This document shows, piece after piece, positions 60,301 through 64,000 of a DNA stretch of 64,000 bases. The position numbers were made by a program, and so were the translations under genes. The notes under the pieces are model-generated. The model had not been told where the DNA came from and did not search any database. It worked only from the letters and a program-made list of their open reading frames with translations. The stretch comes from Yponomeuta sedellus. Lineage: Eukaryota; Arthropoda; Insecta; Lepidoptera; Yponomeutidae. Location: positions 16,585,889 to 16,649,888 of the forward strand of contig OW203732.1 in NCBI GenBank assembly GCA_934045075.1, written 5' to 3'. Positions within the stretch are counted from its first letter, which is position 1. Every line of letters begins with the position of its first letter.

Positions 60301-62228
60301 GGGTTATTCGTTAAGAAAGGTAGTGGTAGAATGATACGAACGAGGACTCCCCGCGGCACTCTGAGGGCATCCCTCTAGAAGATATCCACACCATTGTAAG
60401 TTAAGGCTTCAATATCAAAGTCATTGTAAAAGATGAGGGGGATGTGGGTTACACTATCGAGGGCTCGTTGCAGCGGCGATCTAGAAGATATCCGCCATTC
60501 CGCCGCCCACTCCTCCGTGCCAAGCATTGTAAGTTGGGGTTTAATTAATTAAGAAAGATAGGGTATGTACCAACGAAAGCTCCCCGCGGCGCTCTGAAGG
60601 CATCCCTCTAGAAGACATCTATCGACCTAGCTAGCTTTGTAAGTTGAGGTTGCAATATTTAAGAAAGATGGAGGAATGGTGGCTATGGCAGCCAAGGTTC
60701 CCCGTGGCGACGCTCTGAGGACATCCCCCTAGAGAACATCCGCCGCCACTACGCCGCCCCCGCCCCCGTTCCCGCCCCCGTCCCCGTGCCCAGCATTGTA
60801 TGTTGGGGTTAATTCATTAATGCCGGCGCCAGACAGAAGTTCAAACAAGTGATCACATAAGTGTGCACATGTGTGGCACGGACATTTTATGTGAAAATAG
60901 CGATTGTGGTTATACCAGCCAGTGTTCCCCGGGCGGCGCTATGAGTAATTCCTTTAGAGGACTTCCGCTGCCACTCCGTCGCCCCCGCCCCCGTCCCAGC
61001 CCCCGTGTTCAGTATTGTCGGGTTGTGTTGTGACGAGGAGACCTCGATGGTACCCTATCTTTCTTAATGAAGTTGGGGTACAATTCGTTAAGAACGATAG
61101 GGTACCATCGAGGTCTCCCCGCGGCGAGGGCATCCCTCTAGAAGATATCCACCCCCGTGCCGAGCATTGTAAGTTCCAATATCAAGATCATTAAGAAAGA
61201 TCGTGCTTCGCAAGGCACGTAAAGCCGTTGGTGCCGGCTGTAATGTAATGGCACTCGTTAAGCCAAGTCAGAGGCCTTATGGCCGGCTTGATAACTTCTG
61301 ACAGTAAGGCCCGTCACTGTCTTGCAATCCTCCACCAACCCGGATTTGGCCCCCGTAGTGGAGTATAGCCTAACCTTCCTGCGATGCAGAAAGAGACCCG
61401 TGCCCCAGCAGTGGGGACATACAAGGGTTGATAACGAAGAAAGATGGGGTTTTACCAGCGAGGTTTTGCTGCGGCATTCTGACTACAACCGCCCCCACAC
61501 CGCCGCCGCTGCGCCTATTCTTGCTCCCGCCTCTTTGCCCATTGTAAGTTGGGGCTGTGGTTCGGGTTCCAATATCAAGGTATATCAAGATCAATAGCAA
61601 CAAAGGGGGGGGGGGGGGAGGGGTGTACCTGCGAAGGCTTCCAGCAAAGGCGCTTTGTGGACACCTCTTTTGAGTCTCCCACAAGCAGCAATCCCCGTAG
61701 TGAAACTTTTCCAATACGTACAGGAAGAGACTTGTTAATTCTAAGCACGATAAACTTCGATTTGTGTCCTCTAATTGTGATCTAATTTGTACAATAATTA
61801 TAATAATAAAAAAATATTCATGGACATATTACACAGATCTCGTTAGCCCTATACAAAGTACAACTAAATGACTTGTGTTAAAGGTGCTAACTCGACGATG
61901 GATTTAACACAATAAATACATAGATAACATCCAAGACCCGAGACAAACTAGAAAAGTTCGTTTCCTAGTTTGAACCGGCCTGGGATCGAACCCGAGACCT
62001 TCGGTTTTACAGTCAGCGTGCCAAACCGCTGCGCCACCGAGGCCGTACTGTATACCTTTGAAATATTTTATAGTTGTTATTTTTTTCAATCTTATTGTCT
62101 CTCTTCCTCAGACCCAGCCCAGTACGTCGTCGCAGCTGAAAAAGGCAGCCAGCCTCTCCTCGGAGGAAACATCTTTCATCTCCGGCGAGCCGCGGGCCAG
62201 GCGAAAAGGATTAGTCGAGACTATATGA
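30142..62228 (+). CDS. ema: CLEC16A / ema orthologue, endosomal membrane-trafficking protein, 16 coding exons
   Basis: Coding exons: 30142-30344, 31899-32038, 34301-34449, 36911-37053, 39448-39534, 42038-43110, 47144-47368, 47965-48151, 48868-48994, 51073-51211, 52671-52831, 53911-54069, 56952-57102, 58714-58816, 60150-60291, 62112-62228. All borders are GT/AG and phases agree throughout, giving 3306 nt (1101 residues). The start [10 protein letters not shown], the [14 protein letters not shown] block and [20 protein letters not shown] are hallmarks of CLEC16A. The N-terminal FPL domain is about residues 50-200. Despite its name the family has no C-type lectin fold. Drosophila Ema acts on endosomes with the class C Vps/HOPS machinery in endosome maturation and autophagosome growth; mammalian CLEC16A works with the E3 ligase Nrdp1 in mitophagy. 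The C-terminus after residue 980 is low-complexity and poorly conserved. Introns are rich in SINEs and MITEs. Confidence 0.95.
30560..30737 (-). repeat. SINE fragment (gaggccgt family), ema intron 1
   Basis: Matches the body of 61808-62046 (catggacatattacacagat, agataacatccaagacccga). The tRNA-like head is truncated after cggctgcggatcaaat. Confidence 0.65.
31899..32038 (+). CDS. ema: ema coding exon 2
   Basis: Encodes FFLEKNM ... [19 protein letters not shown], the start of the FPL domain. Acceptor ttcttccag, donor T|GTAAGT, phase 1. Confidence 0.95.
32361..32457 (-). mobile_element. tRNA-like foldback element fragment, ema intron 2
   Basis: Antisense module only: tatttagaggctaaaa, then the B-box complement ggaattcgaacccg, then caactgagctaatgggcgac. 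No tail and no clear flanking direct repeat. Confidence 0.7.
32695..33025 (+). pseudogene. RTE-type LINE ORF remnant, ema intron 2
   Basis: Degenerate frame with the characteristic C-terminal string [17 protein letters not shown], flanked by [15 protein letters not shown] and, downstream, ARTRW-like and WSDDL-like pieces broken by stops and shifts. This is the post-reverse-transcriptase region of lepidopteran RTE-like elements. Inactive. Confidence 0.75.
33230..33510 (-). mobile_element. tRNA-derived SINE, ema intron 2
   Basis: On the minus strand it opens gcggtggtagttcagtgggt (A-box-like), with a B-box-like ggttcgatccc about 45 bases later, then the body gtacgtacattttcgaattt and gcgaaggaaaacatcgtgag. 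This intact copy shows that the widespread gaggaaa repeat blocks in the window derive from a SINE with this head. Confidence 0.75.
33825..34200 (+). repeat. Dispersed repeat (aagccgccca family), ema intron 2
   Basis: Long copy with ggcttaacgtgccttgggaa and gattgattccaatcactcgg at its end; the latter block is repeated at 34210-34250. Relative of 13130-13315 and 41215-41590. Confidence 0.65.
34301..34449 (+). CDS. ema: ema coding exon 3
   Basis: Encodes [18 protein letters not shown] and [19 protein letters not shown], the best conserved part of the FPL domain. Acceptor tttttcag, donor GAG|GTAATT, phase 0. Confidence 0.96.
34485..34860 (-). pseudogene. RTE-type LINE ORF remnant, ema intron 3
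   Basis: On the minus strand it reads [38 protein letters not shown] and [18 protein letters not shown] with an interrupting stop, then the 3' end ggggagggctagtccagcat and a gaagaagaag tail. Same family as 32695-33025 in the opposite orientation. Confidence 0.8.
35520..35672. mobile_element. MITE with acactcct termini, ema intron 3
   Basis: Inverted-repeat relative of 19334-19459: left ttattaaaaaaaatctcctg, right agtgttttaaggaatggtgt. Non-coding. Confidence 0.55.
35940..36140 (-). repeat. Dispersed repeat (aagccgccca family), ema intron 3
   Basis: Inverted copy with ggccttatgggcggcttgat and aatcctccaccatcccggac. Confidence 0.65.
36700..36870 (-). repeat. tRNA-derived SINE head, ema intron 3
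   Basis: Minus-strand tRNA-like segment: catggtaacggagcgcggta, then a B-box-like ggtccgaatccc. It ends about 40 bp before exon 4 and so occupies much of that exon's branch-point region. Confidence 0.6.
36911..37053 (+). CDS. ema: ema coding exon 4
   Basis: Encodes [20 protein letters not shown] and [15 protein letters not shown]. Acceptor tttccacag, donor AG|GTAAGA, phase 2. A tRNA-like SINE in minus orientation ends only about 40 bp upstream. Confidence 0.95.
37561..37750 (+). mobile_element. tRNA-derived SINE (gtggcgtagcgg family), ema intron 4
   Basis: The head tggcgtagcggtagcgcgtc is followed by the B box gggttcgaatccc. The body is aagcccaggtcttggatgtt and cacgacacaggatatcctag, with a final A-rich tract (37742-37752). 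Relatives at 14060, 16245 and 54930. Confidence 0.75.
38392..38480. repeat. Near-perfect hairpin, 42-nt arms, ema intron 4
   Basis: Arms 38392-38433 and 38439-38480 match at 39 of 42 positions around a 5-base loop. The arms carry caataaaatttacct and tctacatagaagt. Confidence 0.85.
38631..38809 (+). repeat. (ACAT)n microsatellite, ema intron 4
   Basis: About 44 perfect ACAT units. Open frames across it on both strands (Met-Tyr-Val-Cys or His-Thr-Tyr-Ile repeats) are artefacts of the repeat. Confidence 0.97.
38924..39063 (+). mobile_element. tRNA-like foldback element, ema intron 4
   Basis: A 140-bp copy flanked by a 12-bp direct repeat (38912-38923 and 39064-39075, cctatataagtc). It has a truncated antisense module joined to the sense tail (ttttaaaattgcccttagca ... 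cattaaaaataat). Confidence 0.78.
39107..39272. mobile_element. MITE with cggagtttaca ends, ema intron 4
   Basis: A 166-bp element. Left end cggagtttacacgttcagtc and right end gactgaaatgtaaactccg are inverted repeats of about 28 bp. The interior is rich in cagtctg / cagactg dyads. Target duplication not resolved. Confidence 0.7.
39448..39534 (+). CDS. ema: ema coding exon 5
   Basis: Encodes [20 protein letters not shown], closing the FPL domain. Acceptor attttcag, donor GA|GTAAGT, phase 2. Confidence 0.95.
39670..40691. mobile_element. Non-autonomous inverted-end element, copy 1, split by a SINE, ema intron 5
   Basis: Homologous along its length to 62422-63112 (shared blocks include gaaaacgctatccgccatct and gaaatcatggttgcgttgtt). 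Ends resemble acgctatttg / caaatagcg in inverted orientation. The homology is interrupted by 280 bp at 39941-40220. No coding capacity. Confidence 0.75.
39941..40210. mobile_element. SINE-like insertion with 10-bp target duplication
   Basis: Interrupts the element at 39670-40691. Flanked by ttacatcaaa at 39931-39940 and 40211-40220; the other copy of the host element has only one (about 62667), so it is the empty site. It contains gtgaaggaaaacatcgtgag and ggtcccttcacccatctag; the latter block recurs at about 48335. Confidence 0.82.
41215..41590 (-). repeat. Dispersed repeat (aagccgccca family), ema intron 5
   Basis: Long inverted copy with gtgcttcgaaaggcacgcta, ggccttaaaggcggcttgat and ccttcctgcgatgcagaaag. 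It ends about 450 bp before exon 6. Confidence 0.65.
42038..43110 (+). CDS. ema: ema coding exon 6 (large)
   Basis: At 1073 bp, by far the largest exon, covering about residues 241-598. It begins [20 protein letters not shown], includes the hydrophobic [17 protein letters not shown], then a Ser/Thr- and acid-rich linker (about 440-540), and ends [19 protein letters not shown]. Acceptor gttgttccag, donor G|GTGAGT, phase 1. The linker is the least conserved part of the protein. Confidence 0.94.
43111..45545. other. ema intron 6, left part
   Basis: About 2.4 kb with no further exon seen. Contains tail-type AT-rich sequence (43280-43560) and a perfect-looking 25-bp tandem duplication at 44576-44625 (one mismatch). 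Confidence 0.5.
45546..45825. mobile_element. MITE-like element, ema intron 6
   Basis: Left end tttataaaatgcgattccac and right end ttttaaggaagggtgttttt form an inverted pair of the same type as 19334-19459 but enclose a longer middle. Confidence 0.5.
46297..46434. mobile_element. MITE with CCCCCTTATTCATAA ends, ema intron 6
   Basis: A 138-bp element with inverted ends (ccccttattcataatggtcc against actattatgaataagggg) flanked by TTA on both sides (46294-46296 and 46435-46437). A 3-bp TTA duplication suits a PIF/Harbinger-type non-autonomous element. Confidence 0.8.
47144..47368 (+). CDS. ema: ema coding exon 7
   Basis: Encodes [16 protein letters not shown], an acidic and Ser-rich linker, then [20 protein letters not shown]. 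Acceptor atccacag, donor G|GTAATA, phase 1. Confidence 0.92.
47715..47840 (-). repeat. Dispersed repeat (aagccgccca family) fragment, ema intron 7
   Basis: Carries aatcctccaccaacccggac and gcagtggggacatacaaagg. It lies about 125 bp before exon 8. Confidence 0.6.
47965..48151 (+). CDS. ema: ema coding exon 8
   Basis: Encodes [18 protein letters not shown] and ends [16 protein letters not shown], a strongly conserved CLEC16A block. Acceptor cctttctag, donor GA|GTAAGT, phase 2. Confidence 0.95.
48506..48582 (-). mobile_element. Miniature tRNA-like foldback element (77 bp), ema intron 8
   Basis: Same reduced structure as 25253-25336: antisense tail plus tagcctctaaataggttttt. Flanked by attagcat at 48498-48505 and 48583-48590 (8 bp). 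Confidence 0.7.
48868..48994 (+). CDS. ema: ema coding exon 9
   Basis: Encodes [20 protein letters not shown] and [10 protein letters not shown]. Acceptor ctttcaag, donor GAG|GTAGCT (weaker than consensus), phase 0. Confidence 0.93.
49280..49485 (-). repeat. tRNA-derived SINE, ema intron 9
   Basis: Minus-strand tRNA-like head (tggtctcgttgggctagcgg, B-box-like gggatcgattccc) with a body containing ccctgtgctatggtaaccag. Confidence 0.65.
49565..50742 (+). mobile_element. 5'-truncated LINE (CR1/Jockey group), ema intron 9
   Basis: Begins inside the reverse transcriptase domain and runs through the rest of ORF2 to an untranslated tail with AATAAA at 50729-50734. Truncation at the 5' end is the usual outcome of target-primed insertion. 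Same strand as ema, so its polyadenylation signal faces the host transcript. A second, unrelated LINE tail follows at 50743-50868 (tattaagcccgccaattgta). Confidence 0.85.
49572..50578 (+). pseudogene. Non-LTR reverse transcriptase, C-terminal fragment
   Basis: An uninterrupted frame of about 335 codons from the truncation point to a TAA at 50576-50578. It reads [20 protein letters not shown], then LYADDLQIY with the YADD catalytic motif, and [13 protein letters not shown]. The C-terminal region has [13 protein letters not shown] and [13 protein letters not shown], which fits the CR1/Jockey group. The N-terminal half of the reverse transcriptase and any endonuclease domain are missing, so it cannot be autonomous. 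Absence of stops suggests a fairly young insertion. Confidence 0.9.
50872..50909. repeat. Perfect 18-bp palindrome, 2-base loop
   Basis: Arms tagtttgggatcaggaca and its exact complement, separated by two bases (ag). The right arm begins a SINE-like block (gaaccaggcaaggacatcac). Confidence 0.9.
51073..51211 (+). CDS. ema: ema coding exon 10
   Basis: Encodes [20 protein letters not shown] and ends QVGDVLDL. Acceptor tgttttctag, donor A|GTGAGT, phase 1. Confidence 0.93.
51435..51555 (-). repeat. Dispersed repeat (aagccgccca family) fragment, ema intron 10
   Basis: Carries aacttggcccccgtggtgga and ctgcgatgcaggaagagacc. Confidence 0.65.
52350..52640 (+). repeat. Dispersed repeat (aagccgccca family), ema intron 10
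   Basis: Long copy with gaagttatcaagccgcccat and ggcttagcgtgccttgcgaa. It ends within about 30 bp of exon 11, close enough to include that exon's likely branch site. Confidence 0.65.
52671..52831 (+). CDS. ema: ema coding exon 11
   Basis: Encodes [20 protein letters not shown] and [20 protein letters not shown], a conserved block whose fold I cannot determine from sequence. Acceptor atttattacag, donor GAA|GTGAGT, phase 0. Confidence 0.95.
53103..53256. repeat. Near-perfect hairpin with 70-nt arms, ema intron 11
   Basis: Arms 53103-53172 and 53187-53256 match at 69 of 70 positions around a 14-base loop. The arms contain ctgtttttatacggattta and ccaacgtttcggcact. It shares the core with elements in the 6-12 kb region and at 57.5 kb. 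Confidence 0.9.
53911..54069 (+). CDS. ema: ema coding exon 12
   Basis: Encodes CLHLTIHKP and [18 protein letters not shown]. Acceptor ctttcacag, donor AAG|GTTTGT, which runs straight into a GT-rich tract (54070-54142), phase 0. Confidence 0.94.
54070..54142 (+). repeat. GT-rich tract at the exon 12 donor
   Basis: Interrupted (GT)n and T-rich tract starting at the first base of intron 12. Confidence 0.9.
54930..55090 (-). mobile_element. tRNA-derived SINE (gtggcgtagcgg family), ema intron 12
   Basis: Minus-strand relative of 37561-37750: aggcacatacattgcttctg, agacctggggtttttt and the B-box complement gggattcgaaccc. The 5' part of the head is degraded. Confidence 0.7.
55185..55445 (+). repeat. 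RTE-type LINE 3' end, ema intron 12
   Basis: Reads cccgggggtgtcataaaagg, gcgccccctgcagtacaatt, then ggggagggctatatccagca and a gaagaagaag tail. Confidence 0.6.
55500..55700 (+). pseudogene. RTE-type LINE remnant, ema intron 12
   Basis: Degenerate terminal part with gaggagagaaaggagtggcg and ggaggcctgtgaccggtagt, typical of the last codons of these elements. Too decayed for a reliable reading frame. Confidence 0.45.
56540..56690 (+). repeat. LINE 3' tail, ema intron 12
   Basis: Same tail as 13355-13497 (gtctggaagagatcgctctt, taagaccgccaattgtataa) ending in tctatccatctatct. Confidence 0.6.
56952..57102 (+). CDS. ema: ema coding exon 13
   Basis: Encodes [19 protein letters not shown], the last well-conserved basic helix, then an Ala/Arg-rich stretch. 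Acceptor ttactccag, donor G|GTAATT, phase 1. Confidence 0.93.
57510..57690. repeat. Inverted-repeat element with cgtttcggcac core, ema intron 13
   Basis: Left actgtatttacacggatatt and right atccgtgtaaatacagtttt form an inverted pair around ccgccgtttcggcac. Relative of 53103-53256. Confidence 0.65.
58714..58816 (+). CDS. ema: ema coding exon 14
   Basis: Encodes a charged stretch including [20 protein letters not shown]. Acceptor gatttccag, donor AG|GTTGGT (weak), phase 2. Supported mainly by phase agreement and acceptor quality. Confidence 0.8.
58948..59273. mobile_element. tRNA-like foldback element, symmetrical full copy, ema intron 14
   Basis: Both ends carry the tail in inverted orientation (tatactatttttatttttaa at left, aaaaatagtata at right). 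An antisense module (58999-59065, truncated) and a sense module (about 59127-59198) face each other across the leader. The most symmetrical copy in the window. Confidence 0.78.
59285..59532 (+). mobile_element. tRNA-like foldback element with extra 5' block, ema intron 14
   Basis: Starts with attattccgatgtaaaaacc (shared with the 15-kb copy), then the leader, a sense module (about 59435-59506) and the border ctctaaataggttttt. No tail. Confidence 0.7.
60150..60291 (+). CDS. ema: ema coding exon 15
   Basis: Encodes a Ser/Arg-rich stretch, [13 protein letters not shown] and an Ala-Pro repeat ([11 protein letters not shown]). The acceptor is a tandem NAGNAG (cacagcag), so use of the second AG would drop one Ser. 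Donor ATC|GTAAGT, phase 0. Decayed copies of its 3' part fill the next intron. Confidence 0.82.
61037..61118. repeat. Hairpin with 31-nt arms inside the exon-15 array
   Basis: Arms 61037-61067 and 61088-61118 match at 30 of 31 positions around a 20-base loop. The arms contain gacctcgatggtaccctat. Confidence 0.88.
61205..61440 (-). repeat. Dispersed repeat (aagccgccca family) within the exon-15 array
   Basis: Carries gtgcttcgcaaggcacgtaa, ggccttatggccggcttgat and ctgcgatgcagaaagagacc. Confidence 0.65.
61605..61618 (+). repeat. G14 homopolymer
   Basis: Fourteen consecutive G followed by AGGGG. A place where sequence length errors are likely. Confidence 0.9.
61808..62046 (-). mobile_element. 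tRNA-derived SINE (gaggccgt family), ema intron 15
   Basis: On the minus strand: tacggcctcggtggcgcagc, B-box-like gggttcgatccc, body agataacatccaagacccga. It ends about 65 bp before exon 16. Confidence 0.75.
62112..62228 (+). CDS. ema: ema coding exon 16 (terminal)
   Basis: Encodes [20 protein letters not shown] ... and ends RRKGLVETI followed by TGA (62226-62228). Acceptor ctcttcctcag with a strong pyrimidine tract, phase 0 in. Confidence 0.85.
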   Translation, partial: TQPSTSSQLKKAASLSSEETSFISGEPRARRKGLVETI

Positions 62229-62421
62229 TATTAACTCCACGGTATGGATCTGAAATTGTTTGTAGGCCGTTCCCTGTAAACGTTCCGCTCGTGATATAAA
62301 AGCTTATCCTACTAAGCGTAAAGGTCGTATATGCGAGTGTTTACCATAGCTGAGCCTTGAATTTGTAACTTTCCACGTATACATCTGTGTGCAAAAACGA
62401 AATATGTACTGGACTTTGTGG

Positions 62422-63112
62422 TACAATCCGCTACTTAACTCGTGTCAAATTTGAAGCGATAAATTAATATTTCCTGTAGTATATAACATAAGAAACTGAA
62501 ATATATTGACTTTTCTAAGTATGTCGGATGGCTGCTAAATTTCAAAATTAAAAAGAAATAAATAAATTTGGAACCATGAAAACGCTATCCGCCATCTTGG
62601 AAGCAACTTTGATTTGTAAACAAACATATGTCAGCCAGCGCCACTGGACATTGATTATTGTAGGACTTACATCAAATAGATTACATAAATTCACCCGAGT
62701 TTCAGTCGATAAAGTATCGGGGTCTCTTTTGGCAAGTTTGAGCAAATTTTTTCGTATGTTTATTTCACTGGGTACACGAATCCATAACTTCTCTGGGGTC
62801 TTTATTGACATGTTTTTGCATTCTCAAACAATGCAATAATGATAATTGTCATATTTCGCATGTAAACTCGATGAAATCATGGTTGCGTTGTTGTTATTTC
62901 ACTATGCTCACAGATCGCTCACAGATGTTGAATGTCAAATTTAATTTACAAGCCTTCAGGTCTTCGAACCATTGACAAAAATGGCGCAGAGTTTTAAAAT
63001 ATATTTTTTTGTTGCTTTTAAAGCATAAAATATACTAAAATATTTTTTGGTCTAATGGATGAGATATTTACCATTTAAGACTTACTTGAAAAGAGAGCCA
63101 AGTAGCGGATTA
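62422..63112. mobile_element. Non-autonomous inverted-end element, copy 2, 3' flank of ema
   Basis: A 691-bp uninterrupted homologue of 39670-40691. Ends tacaatccgctactt and aagtagcggatta are inverted repeats. It begins less than 200 bp after the ema stop codon. Confidence 0.75.
62557..62566 (+). terminator. ema: Candidate ema polyadenylation signals
   Basis: Two overlapping AATAAA hexamers, the first canonical ones after the stop at 62228. They lie inside the mobile element at 62422-63112. Confidence 0.4.
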
Positions 63113-63141
63113 TGTGACTCAATTTCACTAATATGTTTTAG

Positions 63142-63271
63142 ATATCTAATGAAATCCGGTATCAACTTTGTGAAACACATGTTACGCCTCCTATACTACA
63201 CGGCAGACCTAGTAAACATTCTGCTTTCGCACACAGATGTATACATGACATAATAAAGGCAAGTCTGGCAG
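63142..63271 (+). other. Exon-like segment of unknown gene
   Basis: Flanked by an acceptor-like tatgttttag and a good donor (ggcag|gtaagt). The 130 bases are open in one frame (ISNEIRYQLCETHVTPPILH then further residues). It also contains AATAAA (63252-63257), so a 3' UTR is an alternative reading. Phase would allow joining after ema exon 15, but no homology is recognised. Confidence 0.25.
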
Positions 63272-63641
63272 GTAAGTTTTTTTCAACTAAACAGCGCAGT
63301 ATATACGTCCCACTGGAGGGCACAGCCTTTCTCTCAGGGAGAGAGATTAACTGTCTAATCACCAATCGAGACAAGCTTGCTGACAGTTCAAATGTTACAA
63401 TTCTGTCGTGAAAAAAATATTTGACATTAGACTTATTAATTGAATAATATACTACCTTAAAGCACGCCAACTACGGTATGATTTACTTGGGACGCTTTTC
63501 TACAGCTTCCCAATGATTTGGCAGAAATGTAGTATCGCTACTCAATGTATATATGGGTGTTATGTTATAAAATTTTGAACTCAATTTATAATTGGAGCCT
63601 TATTCGTATCTCCTCGGTATTTTACTAAAAAGTTGGTAGAA

Positions 63642-63826
63642 CTTTAAAACCCTATTTAGAGGCTAAAAATTCCACCCATGCCGGAATTCGAACCCGCGAC
63701 CTCTGTCTATCCGTGCCAGCGCTCTTCCAACTGAGCTAATAGGCGACTCACCGGCATCAGTGAAATTTCGAACCTCTTTGCAATACTCTCTGTATTACGT
63801 ACAGGCAGCGCCAGGATTTTTTTAAT
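63642..63826 (-). mobile_element. tRNA-like foldback element, right edge of window
   Basis: A 185-bp copy flanked by a 10-bp direct repeat (63632-63641 and 63827-63836, gttggtagaa). Antisense module and leader in minus orientation, ending in a T-rich stretch (ggattttttta). Confidence 0.78.
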
Positions 63827-64000
63827 GTTGGTAGAATTGTCAAGTTGTAGGTGCGAAAGAGACGAAATGGTTATGTTGGTGACAAATTATTAGTTTAGGA
63901 ATCAACAAAACAACTAGATTGGCCATGGTAAGGCTTTCATAGAGATAGCCGTTTTATATAATACATTATTTCGCACTGTTACGTCACGAAAAAATATGCG

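Larger units (their letters stand above)
60344..61600 (+). repeat. Decayed tandem copies of exon 15, ema intron 15
   Basis: Seven or more diverged units of roughly 100-230 bp, starting near 60346, 60461, 60577, 60698, 60924, 61106 and 61450. Typical unit blocks are ccccgcggc, gaggacatccccctagag, cgccgcccccgcccc and gcattgtaagttgggg; the last matches the exon 15 end and donor. A SINE-like repeat (61205-61440) interrupts the array. Most units contain in-frame stops and lack a pyrimidine-rich acceptor, so they are unlikely to be used as exons. Confidence 0.8.

Noticed and set aside
60346..61160. Exon-15-like units as genuine alternative exons
   Set aside because: Most have in-frame stops and no pyrimidine-rich acceptor before them; kept as decayed duplicates pending transcript data.

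Overview
The window looks like nuclear DNA of an insect, most probably a lepidopteran. It is AT-rich with spliced genes. Non-coding DNA is crowded with tRNA-derived SINEs, short inverted-repeat elements (MITEs), RTE- and CR1/Jockey-type LINE fragments and one mariner element. The order-level assignment rests on the look of these repeat families and on the conserved gene, not on any search.

Layout. Positions 1-22.9 kb hold no gene I can support. They contain dispersed repeats, a recent tandem duplication of about 1.6-1.8 kb (6035-9465), paired MITEs (17.2-18.0 kb) and microsatellites. At 22.9-23.8 kb lies one single-exon coding region for a 300-residue secreted, proline-rich protein I do not recognise; a splice acceptor sits just upstream of its start codon. 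From 27.70 to 29.00 kb is a nearly complete mariner element (about 1.3 kb, minus strand) whose transposase is broken by one missing base.

From 30.14 to 62.23 kb, on the plus strand, lies a complete gene for the insect orthologue of CLEC16A / Drosophila ema (endosomal maturation defective). I rebuilt sixteen coding exons by hand. They join in frame with GT/AG borders and give a 3306-nt CDS (1101 residues). Its introns carry most of the repeats in the right half of the window.

The most unusual material is of two kinds. First, a repeat family here called the 'tRNA-like foldback element' has about twelve copies. It can carry a tRNA-like module in both orientations, and at least seven copies are flanked by 8-14 bp direct repeats, as expected for target-primed retrotransposition. 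Second, intron 15 of ema holds a degenerate tandem array of seven or more copies of the 3' part of exon 15, many keeping the GTAAGT donor. Several long near-perfect hairpins are also present. No CRISPR array, rRNA gene, credible functional tRNA gene or bacterial-type operon was seen.
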